From assembly GCA_002286855.1 (NCBI GenBank), contig NRSV01000120.1, positions 1 through 47,763 of the forward strand: a DNA stretch of 47,763 nt, read 5' to 3'. Position numbers and translations under genes: made by a program. The stretch comes from Bipolaris cookei. Taxonomy: Eukaryota > Ascomycota > Dothideomycetes > Pleosporales > Pleosporaceae. The notes below the pieces were generated by a model that saw nothing but the letters and a program-made list of their open reading frames with translations, was not told the origin of the DNA and searched no databases. Of this stretch, positions 15,732-25,762 are shown piece after piece; positions within the stretch are counted from its first letter, which is position 1; each line of letters opens with the position of its first letter.

Positions 15732-17586
15732 ACGTGTTCCACGGGCGAGCGCCGCACACGGGCGAGCGCCGCACCCCACCAAACTTACACACCTCTCCCA
15801 TCTTATCATACAATGGCTCAACGCAGCGCTACTCTATTAGCTTCAAATGAATCAGATGTTCAGCTTGCTATCTCCTCAATCAATTCTAACCAGATCCAAA
15901 GTAATCGGAGTGCTGCTGCTATCTACAGCGTGTCTGAACGAACAGTCCGCCGCCGACGCGCTGGTGTCCCTGCGCGACGCGATTGCCAACCCAACTCAAA
16001 GAAGCTCACTAAGCTAGAAGAGGAGGTGATTGTTAGATACATACTTGATCTAGATCAGCGTGGATTCGCGCCTACGTACGCAGCCGTGCGTGTTATGGCT
16101 GATAGGCTGTTAGCTGCGCGCGGTGGAGAACGCGTCGGAGTCAACTGGCCGTCTACCTTTGTCAAACGTACAGACAGTCTTACAACACGTTTCAATCGAG
16201 CGTATGATAGGCAGAGAGCCCTATGTGAAGATCCGGTCTTAATCAAGAGCTGGTTTGAGCTTGTAGAGCAGACGAAGGCCAAGTATGGCATCTGTGACGA
16301 GGACGTCTACAACTTTAACGAAGCTGGCTTTATGATGGGCAAGATCACTACTCAGCTTGTCGTTACAGCGTCAGAGAGAAGAAGCCGGCCAAAGGCTATC
16401 CAGCCAGGTGGTCGCGAGTGGGTAACGTTCATCGCTGCGATCAACGCAGCTGGTTGGTCTATCCCACCGTTTCTGATCTTTACTGGCAAGCATCACCTAT
16501 CTGCCTGGTACGAGGAGGCAGAGATCCCACGCGACTGGGCGATCGCAGTCAGCGATAACGGCTGGACGACCAACAAGCTAGGAGTTGAGTGGCTAAAGCA
16601 CTTTGTCAAGCATACAGATAGCAAGGTTGTTGGGGCACGCCGGCTGCTTATTCTTGACGGCCATGAGAGCCACCAGTCACTTGAGTTCCAAGAGCTCTGC
16701 AAGGAGAACAATATCTACACGCTTTGTATGCCGCCTCACTCGTCTCACCTACTCCAGCCTCTCGACGTTGGCTGCTTCTCGCCATTGAAGCGCGCGTACA
16801 GCCGTGAGGTGGAGAACCTGATACGCCATCAAATCAACCATATCACTAAGCTCGAGTTTCTGCCAGCGTTTAAGGCAGCGTTTGATCGATCCTTCACACC
16901 AGCCAATATCTGCTCAGCTTTCCAAGGCGCAGGCCTTGTTCCTCTCCAGCCAGATGTTGTTCTTTCAAAGCTTGACGTACAGCTGCGTACGCCTAGTCCT
17001 CCAGCTGCTCTTACAGAAGCTCTCTGGCAGGCCTGTACGCCAGGCAACGTACGCGAGCTTGAAGCTCAATCAACGCTAATAAGTAATCGCGTTCGACAGC
17101 ATAAAAGCTCATCACCAGCTTCAATTATTGCGGCGATTGGTCAGCTTAAGAAGGGGGCAGAGATAATGATGCTCTCAGCTGAGCTAATGCGCGATCGGAT
17201 CGCCAGCCTTGAGAGAGCTAATGAGGCAGCGTCAAAGCGTAGAGAGCGTAAAAGAAAGCGGATACAGAAGCAAGGAGTGCTTACAAAGGGAGCTGGCGAG
17301 GATATAACTGCTCAACGCGAGGCTGATGAGCAAATTGCTCATGAAGAGCGTCAGGGAGGAGAGCGATCAGGTGTCAGCCGCCAGGCTCTAGCGCGCTGTA
17401 GTAGGTGTAGAAAGACTGGCCATAACTCACGTACATGCAAAAAAGATACTCTAGATAGTAATTAATTTAATATTTTAATATATATCAAAATTATCAAAAT
17501 ATGGTGGAGCTACACGCTTATAGAGGTGTGTAAAGTTGGTGGGGTGCGGCGCTCGCCCGTGTGCGGCGCTCGCCCGTGGAACACGT
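15732..17586 (+). mobile_element. Pogo/Fot-like DNA transposon B with 65-bp TIRs
   Basis: 1855 bp between TA dinucleotides (15730-15731 and 17587-17588). TIRs at 15732-15796 and 17522-17586 differ at only two positions. They begin ACGTGTTCCACGGG and hold two direct copies of ACGGGCGAGCGCCGCAC. Only 14 bp separate it from element A, and the two are divergently oriented. The outer and inner thirds of the TIR match element A; the direct-repeat module does not. Confidence 0.94.
15813..17465 (+). CDS. Pogo-like DDE transposase of element B, first Asp replaced
   Basis: 550 aa with an uninterrupted frame from ATG 15813. It is very similar to the transposase of element A from residue 53 on, but its N-terminal HTH is much less alike (about 21 of 49 positions identical). 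The core keeps the second and third catalytic Asp (LILDGHESH, LLQPLDVGCF). The first, at residue 169, is Asn (YNFNEAGF, codon AAC), a G-to-A change that should abolish DDE chemistry. A C-terminal CCHC knuckle (CSRCRKTGHNSRTC) is intact. The protein could still bind DNA, or the element could be moved by an active relative. Family assignment is secure; inactivity is inferred from the residue. Confidence 0.93.
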   Translation: MAQRSATLLASNESDVQLAISSINSNQIQSNRSAAAIYSVSERTVRRRRAGVPARRDCQPNSKKLTKLEEEVIVRYILDLDQRGFAPTYAAVRVMADRLLAARGGERVGVNWPSTFVKRTDSLTTRFNRAYDRQRALCEDPVLIKSWFELVEQTKAKYGICDEDVYNFNEAGFMMGKITTQLVVTASERRSRPKAIQPGGREWVTFIAAINAAGWSIPPFLIFTGKHHLSAWYEEAEIPRDWAIAVSDNGWTTNKLGVEWLKHFVKHTDSKVVGARRLLILDGHESHQSLEFQELCKENNIYTLCMPPHSSHLLQPLDVGCFSPLKRAYSREVENLIRHQINHITKLEFLPAFKAAFDRSFTPANICSAFQGAGLVPLQPDVVLSKLDVQLRTPSPPAALTEALWQACTPGNVRELEAQSTLISNRVRQHKSSSPASIIAAIGQLKKGAEIMMLSAELMRDRIASLERANEAASKRRERKRKRIQKQGVLTKGAGEDITAQREADEQIAHEERQGGERSGVSRQALARCSRCRKTGHNSRTCKKDTLDSN

Positions 17587-17588
17587 TA

Positions 17589-17984
17589 TATATTATTTAA
17601 AATCACTTCACCCATGATTTCTGCTGTGCCTATGATGGTGCTCGTACGGAGCTATTTTTCTTACGTCTCGGAACGTGCTTTCGTGCTATTTCACCTTGCA
17701 CCTCGTAATGGTCATGCTTTTGATAATATCTATTTTCGATGATATTATGTTGTCGTTTCGTCTTTCAGTTCCATGGTAATGACACTGTGCCTTACAGGCT
17801 AGCGTTATTCACTTCTGAAATGAATTGTTTCATTTTGCGTAGATTCGGTGTTAACTATGGCTACTCGTGTTCTTGGCTGGACTGCTCAAACTGGACGGCT
17901 CAGTGTTAATTGTCTTACGTTGCGCAGCGTCGCATCACTCATTGCTCGCAGTTGTGCGGCGGGGACGCCGTGTCGGATAGGCAC
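17589..17984. other. Intergenic spacer, nothing recognised
   Basis: About 400 bp after element B with no supported gene, repeat or RNA. Short ORFs here have no recognisable features. Confidence 0.5.
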
Positions 17985-18577
17985 TTACCTCATTAATCAG
18001 GTGCCATGCACGGAGCACCTGACTGGATTGCGTGGGCGGTGGCCGTACAGCGTCTGAGGAAAAACATTTCTTGCTTTGGTGGCGCCAGAACACGATTTTG
18101 GTGACAGCTGGCTTCTCCTCTCCCTCACGATACATCTCCACCACCACCATCAGATATCGGACAGCGCGATGCAGGAGGTAGATATCTACTATATAACAGA
18201 TATATTGTGGTGGGTTTTTTTTGCATTTCTCTGTCGAAAAGGGCGTTCTTGGCGTGAAAATGCTTAAAAAAGAGCAGGTGCCCCTGTTTTTCCAGAGGAC
18301 ACTTTGCATGCAACGCGCATTATTAAGCACTTAAAAATATGCCGAGGTGGTTACTTTTCTTATATTCTATTATGTGAGTTTGCCCTAGCTCGCCATCCTT
18401 GGTGGTGGTGGAGTAATGAGGCACTGTTTTGGTGAGAAATCGACTTTTTCGTGCTACTCTCACCAAAGCTGGAACCATTTTTCCTCAGACGCTGCGCTGG
18501 ATCTGCTACGCGTAAGCCGTCACGTGCTCTTGGTATCACGTGGATCGAGCGCAGCGTCTGACTAATTAGTGAGATAA
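17985..18577. mobile_element. Decayed inverted-repeat (MITE-like) element
   Basis: Outer ends TTACCTCATTAATCAG (17985-18000) and the reverse complement of 18562-18577 (TTATCTCACTAATTAG) match with few changes. A second, inner pair matches perfectly: CAGCGTCTGAGGAAAAA at 18048-18064 and its reverse complement at 18478-18494. Between them lies about 410 bp with no ORF resembling a transposase. No clear target duplication is seen. It is probably a non-autonomous DNA transposon. Confidence 0.5.
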
Positions 18578-18834
18578 AGTTAAATGTGTTCTTGCTTATG
18601 CTTACGAGAGGCAGTTTAGTATTTCAAAAGTATACGAAGACGTCAGATAGATCAATAATGTGCTTATACAATAATACAATATTTCGATATTAAATGGCAA
18701 CAACATCCCAGCTTCACGAATGGACAGACCATCGCATTATCTACCACGAATTCTACTTAGCTATATAGGAACTCGCATACATACCATTAGTCTCCCCTGC
18801 TTGTACTTCAATATCGCGCGTAAAGCACTCAAGA

Positions 18835-19653
18835 ATGGCACCTTATAATGATCCAGCTAAACCTAAAATCGAGTATAGCTTTAAAGGTTATCTCCAGTCT
18901 ACAACACTCGATGAAGGACAATTCTTATTAGGAAAGGAGCTAGTTAAAGCATCTCTCTGTGACTCAAAAAGTAAAATGCGTGAGTGTATTAGAGAAATGG
19001 ATCTTATAGAAGATCCAGAATGGCTAAAAATAGTTGGAATTGTGTTGTCCATCTCTATAGAACTTAACCATATGAACGCCGCAAAAGTACTGGCTAAGTA
19101 CCTAGATCGCGAGTTATGGAGGATAAACCTTTTACTAGACTGCATATCGCACAAGAAATGGCTTCAGGCTAGACATTTACTAAGCGACAATCTAATGAAG
19201 GACAAGATAAAAATAGATCTCACAGAGGACGGGTTCTTTGATATGCTCAAGACGGCAACAATGACACAACCTAGTTATGAATGGGACCAGGAACGTACCA
19301 TCGAAGCGTTAATTTCACTTGGCGATGAATTCAACTACTCTGCTTATGTATACCCTCACTCGTACGAACTAGATGATCCTGAAGAAGAAGTAGAGGAAGA
19401 GGAAGACCCATTGGTTTTTACCATAAAAGCTGGCTCGCTCGATATGGTAGAATGTCTACTCATTGCAGGTGTCAAACCTAATAATGACCATTTTAACGCC
19501 GTGGATAAACTGAAGACACGCGCAGAGACTATTGAGTCATTGATGGAAAGATATAGACCAAAGAAGCGAAAGAGAGAAGCAGTAGGGGAACGTGAGATGA
19601 TAAAGAAAATTATACGATATCAAAAGTCTAATCAGGGGAGTCATTATAACTAA
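18835..19653 (+). CDS. Hypothetical 272-aa protein, possibly ankyrin-like helical repeats
   Basis: Single exon with a good start context (AAGAATGGCA). The body is rich in amphipathic helices with spaced Leu/Ala and short ankyrin-reminiscent phrases (AGSLDMVECLLIAGVKPN near residues 201-218), so a divergent ankyrin-type solenoid is possible. An acidic patch (EEEVEEEED, about 184-192) and a basic nuclear-localisation-type cluster (RPKKRKRE, about 242-249) precede the C-terminus. No signal peptide or membrane segment is seen. No frame damage, unlike most neighbours, so it may be functional. It sits alone between MITE-like elements. I do not recognise a specific family. Confidence 0.6.
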   Translation: MAPYNDPAKPKIEYSFKGYLQSTTLDEGQFLLGKELVKASLCDSKSKMRECIREMDLIEDPEWLKIVGIVLSISIELNHMNAAKVLAKYLDRELWRINLLLDCISHKKWLQARHLLSDNLMKDKIKIDLTEDGFFDMLKTATMTQPSYEWDQERTIEALISLGDEFNYSAYVYPHSYELDDPEEEVEEEEDPLVFTIKAGSLDMVECLLIAGVKPNNDHFNAVDKLKTRAETIESLMERYRPKKRKREAVGEREMIKKIIRYQKSNQGSHYN

Positions 19654-19740
19654 AGTAACGTCTCTATTCGGCGAAAAACTTAGTGGACCGAGTCTTGTTA
19701 GTTCTTTCCCAACCAATTACTAAGTTCTTTTTTAATAGAT

Positions 19741-19791
19741 AGGGACGTATGCTGGTTATTGTTGTTTATATTATAACTAGCGTACATCCCT
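19741..19791. repeat. Small inverted repeat (hairpin), MITE-like
   Basis: AGGGACGTATGCTGGTTAT faces the inverted AGGGATGTACGCTAGTTAT across about a dozen bases. It may be a minimal fold-back element. A similar GGGATGGACGTT/GGATGGTCGTT pair lies at about 20100-20144. Confidence 0.4.
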
Positions 19792-19841
19792 TCGTAATGG
19801 AACAAACGCCGTAAGGGATAAAATTATAGATACTTTGACTA

Positions 19842-19983
19842 AGGTCTGTCCCTGCGTGCCGAAAAACCCTATGTATCGAAAACGACCAGTCAAATCGCAA
19901 GGATCATGAACTTTCCTCTAAACGTCGCGATCCGATTGGTCGTTTTCGGCACATAGGGTTTTTCGGCACACAGGGACGGACCT
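19842..19983. mobile_element. 142-bp MITE with TA target duplication (member 1)
   Basis: The arms form a near-perfect fold-back. AGGTCTGTCCCTGCGTGCCG on the left pairs with AGGTCCGTCCCTGTGTGCCG read from the right, followed by AAAAACCCTATG and GAAAACGACCA in both arms. It is flanked by TA on each side (19840-19841, 19984-19985), as for Tc1/mariner-derived MITEs. It carries no coding capacity. A related member lies at 26686-26834. Confidence 0.8.
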
Positions 19984-20051
19984 TAGATAGACGCTAGATT
20001 AGGAAAAGTTACAAGGAGTAGCGAGATGAACTTACAGGGGTAAAACGCTAT

Positions 20052-20555
20052 CTAACCATTGTTCCTAAGAGACCATAATTCCGTTTGGTATATTGTGTAG
20101 GGATGGACGTTAACTAACATCTTATTAACTACAACGACCATCCTTTTTTGTACACAATTTGTTCCCATGCTAACTATTTGATCGCCAATCCCTTGAAGCT
20201 GCGTTTCTATCTGATAAGGCGTAACAACGAGAAGGAGGCGCCGCAGAATGCAACAGAGCGATCGCCACCATTCTCTGTACACAGTTACATACTCTGTAAC
20301 TTTACCTATACTTCACTCGCCGACCTCCAGAACTGGGTTAAAATACTTATCCAAGCACTCTTGCTCGATTAATTCAAGCAAATGTACCGCAGCCTCTACT
20401 CGAATAGTACCGTGAGACACCAGTATGCCTTTCCTAAGCTTCCCTGGAGAGAATGAGGGCGAGGACGTGTGTACCAAATACGCAAGATGAACTGTGGGAT
20501 CCACTTTGGATATACTAAAAATAACATCGAGCTCCTCACTAGGATTAACAAGCAT
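20052..20555 (-). pseudogene. Unrecognised ORF pair in one frame, broken by a stop
   Basis: An 80-aa frame starting at ATG 20555 and a further roughly 75-codon open stretch ending at 20052 lie in the same frame, interrupted at 20313-20315. The first part (LVHTSSPSFSPGKLRKG, HLLELIEQECLDKYF) looks protein-like. A short intron across the stop is possible. No family is recognised. It could equally be chance. Confidence 0.25.
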
Positions 20556-20726
20556 CTGTGCTTTGTCTGTGTATCTTCAGTATATAGTTCCTAGCATGTA
20601 CTCTGTAATGGCTGAGCCCTCTACACGACTAATATCCGAACAGGATCCAAACTAGATCCTGTTAGGTCTAGTGGAAATTGAAGGATAAAACTACCTCGCG
20701 ATTAATAGCTTATTCGGTAGTTTTTC

Positions 20727-20857
20727 AATATCCTTTCGTACAAGGCCTATAGGTGTTTAATCAGATTCTTGGATTTCTTGTGTCCCACGCACTCCCATAT
20801 GCCTCTAAGTGACCTTACGTCCGAAACGAATCCGATTCTTCTTGCCTGCGCCATTAC
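20727..20857 (+). repeat. Dispersed repeat R, copy 2
   Basis: Shares CCTTTCGTACAAGGCCTATA, GTCCCACGCACTCCCATATG and TTGCCTGCGCC.TTAC with copy 1 (inverted) and copy 3. The flanks after the final TTAC differ from both. Confidence 0.8.
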
Positions 20858-21823
20858 ATACTCCACATGAAATGCAGATACATACCCTTGATCTCCTTGG
20901 CCACTTTCCGGGACAATTTAAGGGACTTCGTCACGTCAATATCCTTCACGAATGTAACCTACTGCGTCAAATTGCGATACTAGAGATCGATACTCTAGAC
21001 GTAATCTCCCCGATCCTAGCCCGCTTATATTAGCTCGACCTTGCTCTATAAGTACTTAGGAATCACTGGAGCAGCTCACTAGTGATTCATCTCGTAAGGA
21101 TATAACTGTTTGCTCACCAGCTTGATCTAATCTGTCTATACCGTCCTATACTACACTCTCATACATCTACAGCCTCTAGTTTCTATAAGCAGATAGATTT
21201 TGATCCAATGCTAAGTGTCTCTCGTTTAATGGCGATCTTACCTAAAGAGTGCTAGCTCTTGTCAGCAGTGCCATAGGTCAATCTACTTCTCGATACTTGG
21301 ACTAATTAAAATAAGATATTTATAGAGTCTAAGCTTCTTCTGAGCAAGCGTATACTAGACAAATCAATGTCCCGTACGAGATGACCACTAGGCTACGTAT
21401 GCGAAGCGGAGGCCGCAAGTGCTTAAGTGTATACCTTTACATACTAACAAGCAATCTAACACCTGTGTTATAAGTATTAAAGGTAAAAGGATCACTATCC
21501 TTGATGCTGATCACGACTAGTGAGGAACCACTCTAGATGTCAGCAGGTAAGCGATCATCGCGGGGCGACGATCACGTGACTGGCCTCACGCCAAGAACAA
21601 GTAATCCATGTCAGCATGTGAGGACCACAGCACACGTGACAAAGCATCTTTAGAGACTTTAGAAGGAATAGGGATTATCTTGTGAGGACATTGAGAATAG
21701 GACTGGACAATGATGGGCATACATACGCATCGAACAAGCGGCTTTTTATTGTGTTATGATATGTATAGATGGCGCAGGTTATTCCGTATTGTATGCTGGA
21801 AAGTTGGTGTTCGTAGGTATAGC
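20858..21823. other. Gene-poor spacer, possible solo LTR remnant
   Basis: No gene supported. Around 21538-21660 two TGTCAGCA words begin stretches with repeated TCACGTGAC or ACACGTGAC motifs, as is common in fungal retrotransposon LTRs, but no bounded pair is visible. A motif near 21801-21836 (TTGGTGTTCGTAGGTATAGC) recurs with changes near 24236. Confidence 0.35.
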
Positions 21824-22846
21824 CTATGCTGACTTATACAAAGGACGACCCGAAATATCAGGATCTACTATAAGCTGATTTAATGGCGGCGGGTTATTGC
21901 GACTATCCTCATAGCGAAACGGGCGTTTAAACTGCGATAGCTTAGGCGTAGTAGACACTTCTTCTCCGCTACGCTGACGCCGACGATGATCTCGCTGTAC
22001 CCTATCTCGCTCCCTTCTTGCTGTAGCCGTCTCTAGTGTATCACTGCTGTCTATCCCGCGTCGAAGGTATCTTATTGGTTCATTACGAACCAACGAGCTA
22101 GAATCCCTTTGTAACGAACCCTCTATAGACGTAGATTGGGGGAGAGGTATAGTAGGCCCACCGCCAGGACTCTGAACACTTGGATTACTGCTATGAAACG
22201 ATGAGGTTAGTATCGACCCCGATAATAGCTCGATAGGCGGATTCGGGCGACCTGTAGGATCTCATCCAGCAACCGGGGCATTCAGATTGCTACTAGGAAA
22301 CGACGAGGTTGGCATCGGTCCTGACGACAGCTCGATAGGGGGAGGTCGAGCACGTACACCAGCCCTGCCACCACGCATCGGGCTGTTTGCACGGCCTATC
22401 GTCTGACTTGTAGAAAGCGAGCTAGAGGTTTCCCTTGAAGATATATCTATAACCGAACCTGGAGGAAGCCGCGACGGCGCAGGTAACTGCTGTGGAGGCA
22501 GTGACGGTATAGGCAATGACGATGGCACATTCTGCGTTCTCCGAGGCTCTGGACGGAAGCTACCAAACAAACTTAGTGATGGAAGCCCAGGCTCTACAAC
22601 AGTCCCAGTCGTGACATCTACCCTCCGACGCTTAGTGGTTGACCCCTTTGCGGAACCACGACAGCGCCAGCACTGACTAAAGTAGTCAGAACCATCCGGT
22701 CGAAGATCAAGAGGCGCCAGAAGGAAATGGGGGCATTGCTTCTTCGCACACCTGCGTGGAGGAGGCAGTGATCCCTGGTGTTGTGGTTGCGGTGGACCGC
22801 CGCCGCCGCCTGACGGTGGCTGCGCGCCTGCTGCGGCAGATGCCAT
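21824..22846 (-). pseudogene. Pro/Ser-rich protein with Cys-rich motif, interrupted by one TGA
   Basis: ATG at 22844-22846. 194 codons are followed by an in-frame TGA (22262-22264), after which the same frame stays open for about 146 codons to 21824. The N-terminus is Pro/Gly-rich and followed by a Cys-rich stretch (CAKKQCPHF...CWRCRGSAKG) and a basic TKRRRVD motif. The middle contains two imperfect copies of a PPIELSSGP...SSFPSSN segment, one on each side of the stop. This shows the two parts were one protein. The TGA probably replaces CGA. The C-terminal end is Arg-rich (RRERDRVQRDHRRRQR). A TATA-like TATATATA lies upstream near 23051. Function unknown; a nuclear DNA-binding role is only a guess. 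Confidence 0.55.
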
Positions 22847-23004
22847 AGAGGCAGGAGATGATGATGCAACGAGTTGATAGCAGATTCTGATAACTTGTGA
22901 TAGCTAACAGCTACCGGAGTTGGCAATGTAGATGATATTGAGAGGGAAAAACTAACGCTCTATTTCTCTGTGTGCGCTCCGTTTGCTCTAACACTTGCAC
23001 TAAC

Positions 23005-23364
23005 TCAAAATGCACCTTCACTGCACTTATCTACTGCACCCACCCACGCATGATATATATAAGGCGCGACTTCGTCTCTGGCGGGTCCTGTAGAGGGCGT
23101 TGTGACTTTACCCTTTGTTGTCTTATTCGAACAGCGGAACAGTCTTCTTTGCCCTTTGGATATAGGGGCTTGACGTAGAAGTACCCTAGTATATAGCTCG
23201 ATGATCATCTGTTGTCCTAACTTGGATGCCTGGTGGCTCTGGTTGATTGCTTCCTCGATCCGAAAACATGTTCTTAGTACTACATTGGATGAGAGGCCTG
23301 TAATAGGCGAGCAGCCCCGAGCTAGTCGAATAATTGCTCTAGAGTAGTAAGTTAATGATCGCAA
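23005..23364 (-). CDS. Unrecognised ORF upstream of the broken Cys-rich gene
   Basis: A 119-codon frame containing a helical, plausibly coding stretch (FRIEEAINQSHQASKLGQQM) and a Cys/Lys segment. It is in a different frame from the gene at 21824-22846. It may be an upstream exon, a relic or chance. No family is recognised. Confidence 0.25.
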   Translation of the reverse strand: MRSLTYYSRAIIRLARGCSPITGLSSNVVLRTCFRIEEAINQSHQASKLGQQMIIELYTRVLLRQAPISKGQRRLFRCSNKTTKGKVTTPSTGPARDEVAPYIYHAWVGAVDKCSEGAF

Positions 23365-23748
23365 TGATGATAATGATGATGTTGTTAGAGTTTGTTACTT
23401 TGAAAACCCACTGCGTGGGGGCTGATGCATCCGGCGGCTCCTGCGGAGGGCTGCATTTTTTTTCCTAGTGCTGATTGCTGTTATGGTGTTTGTGGTGGGT
23501 TTGTGGTAGGACAGTGGGATGGGATGGAATGGTGGGACAGCTGCCTTGGCTGCGAAAGCTGATGGCGTTCCTCACGTGACTACACGCTATCCGGATACGG
23601 GAATCCCTAACATCTTGGCACGGCCAATCAGCGTTGAGCTTCTTAAAGCCAATCAAATCGCGTTTCTTCCTCGCACGAGAACCCCTCCGGGACCGATTGT
23701 AATATGCAGCTAAAGCTGCAATGAAGTAATCAAGATTGCGTTGATATA

Positions 23749-24044
23749 CTACTCGTTTTGTATACATGGAATGAGTGCGTCCAGTTGGAAATACTCGGCT
23801 TCATGGAACAAGCTCGCATATGAAGGCAAATCAAAGCCGTTCGTCCGATTCCAAAGAATAAAAAGTCTAGGATATGTCCTAAAAGAAGACCACTTCGATC
23901 GACGAAAGGCATGCCGTTAACGTAACAAGTACTATCAGCCCACTGTTTCGAAAGCATTGTCTTTAAGAATAGTGACTGTTCGAGGGTAGACTTAAGTGTA
24001 GTAAATGGGCAGCCGCCCCTGTTGATCGTGAATGGTTCGGTCAT
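23749..24044 (-). pseudogene. T1-type BTB (K+ channel tetramerisation-like) domain gene, frameshifted
   Basis: From ATG 24042-24044 the frame reads MTEPFTINRGGCPFTTLKST, then LFLKTMLSKQW and PFVDRSGLLLGHILDFL. This is the start of a T1/BTB domain as in KCTD-like fungal proteins. Near 23860 the homology jumps to another frame, where NGFDLPSYASLFHEAEYFQL completes the domain and ends at a TAG at 23749-23751. A one-base indel therefore breaks the gene. Such domains mediate tetramerisation or adaptor roles. Length about 100 aa, typical of the domain alone. Identification is by recognised motif pattern. Confidence 0.6.
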
Positions 24045-25740
24045 TGATGCGGCTGTACTTGGATAGAGACGAAGGATCATGGATATTACCACGTGGTGGA
24101 AGTAACGAACCGAAGGTGATTGGGTTGGCCTAGGCGTTAGAGGCTATTCCTGAAGAAGTTTAGTTTTGGAATGGGGGGCATTCCCTGACGGAATACCTGA
24201 GTAGGATAGGATTGAGGATAGGATAGGGGAGAGAGTTGGTGTTCGTGGGCATGGCCCGTGCTAACTTAGGGTTGCGCTGCCAGTTGCGCTTAGGGCTACA
24301 CTTACTAGTTAGGGCTTTATCCCAAGTCAACCCTAAGTCAGGGTTACGCCAGGCGCGAGCGGTTCTTAGCAAATTGCTATAACTGACGTGAAAGAATACC
24401 GCTATAGTAGATGAGCAGCAGACGATAATCTAGGGGCGCCGGTTGGGGGTACTTGGTAAAGTGTTCTCTGCACCCCGCTTTATATCTCTCTTATCTCAAT
24501 CTATTTCATGGGTTGAAATAATATCTTGGTACGGGCGGCCAAAGAGGGAGTTTTGAAGAAGGGCAACGGTTGCCGTCCGCTGAAAGCCCCTCCCCTTCAT
24601 ATTGCCCTCTTTTATCTCTCCCTCCTATCCCACCTGAAAAAAAGGAAATACGGTATGCTTAAGTAAAGCACCTTTGAGCTGCTCGCTACGGTATATGTAC
24701 GTAACATCACCCATGAACAAAAGAAACTTGAGCTCTATCAACGGCACAAACGATATGGCAGAACGCTCTTATACATTGTATCTCTAGCTCTTAGTAGATT
24801 AAAACAAGAACAGTTGTATTTGTGTATATTGCATATAGCATGAGAGCAGTGCGAATCTAGATGGATAACAGGTTTCGGCGGAGTGCATGCGCTGAAACCG
24901 CACAGAGACGGCGAACAAGTGGCGCACATTCATTTCAGCAAGGATTTATAGAAAACCTGTCGTCAACATGATGATGTAACGTCCCCACCACATGATGTTA
25001 TGTGGAATTGACCCCTAATACATATTAAACAGGCAATTACGGACCCTGATTCATGAACGCGCGTATGCAACGCGGATCAGATGCTGGTTCTTGCCCATTG
25101 TGGTCCCCTTAATTTCCGTGTTTTAGTCCTAACTCGCAGCAGCCGAAGATTTAATAAGCCAGATCAGTCAAAACAATCTAACTACTCCATACTCGTACTA
25201 CATACTGGTTATTATTCGTAAGATAACCCGAAAGCGATTGGTAGTATCGTGTGGTGAAGCCCACAGAGGATATGACGCCGACAGTGCTAAGAGTGCTTCG
25301 GACAGAGATATCGTAAAAAAGGACTATGATTCCTAGAACGACGATGTTATGGCGGATGCCACGACTGACCGCACGTGGCTGGGCGGTGCATTGGGCAAAG
25401 TTCGATGTGTTGTAGTCACAACACTATAATAGGAAACCGCTAGTTTGTTGTACACCTTGGCGATGATATGGACATCCAGATTAGAATTAAAAAGCTGGTT
25501 TTTTCTTTTTTTCGGGTTCACCGATTTACGAAGAACTCTGTCTTTGTTGTATGTTCGCCAGTTGTTCATGCTTTTGATTAGCCTCATTTTCCGTACGTCT
25601 TTGTTGGTAACCTTGCGTTCATTGAAGCGTGGATTCGAATTACTTCGCGCACTTCATGGCTCTCGCGCATTCAATACCATGCAGTTCACAGTTAATATCT
25701 ACTGTGTTTAACATAACGCACTCTGCTGTTCTAATATAGT
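24045..25740. other. Gene-poor spacer
   Basis: No supported gene over about 1.7 kb. 24270-24345 has scattered telomere-like words (CTTAGGG, AACCCTAA) but no array. 24536-24615 forms an imperfect hairpin (AAAGAGGG...CCCTCTTT). The remaining ORFs are short and without recognisable features. Confidence 0.45.
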
Positions 25741-25762
25741 AGCATCGCAACGATGTCGGCGT

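Noticed and set aside
15637..15813. N-terminal extension of transposase A to ATG 15813
   Set aside because: The extra 59 codons are the element's own TIR, the 14-bp gap and element B's TIR; the homologous start is at 15636.
22262..22264. In-frame TGA as a selenocysteine codon
   Set aside because: Fungi of this type lack the selenocysteine system in established knowledge, and the context looks like a simple nonsense change.
24250..24350. Second interstitial telomere tract
   Set aside because: Only scattered CTTAGGG/AACCCTAA words; no tandem array.
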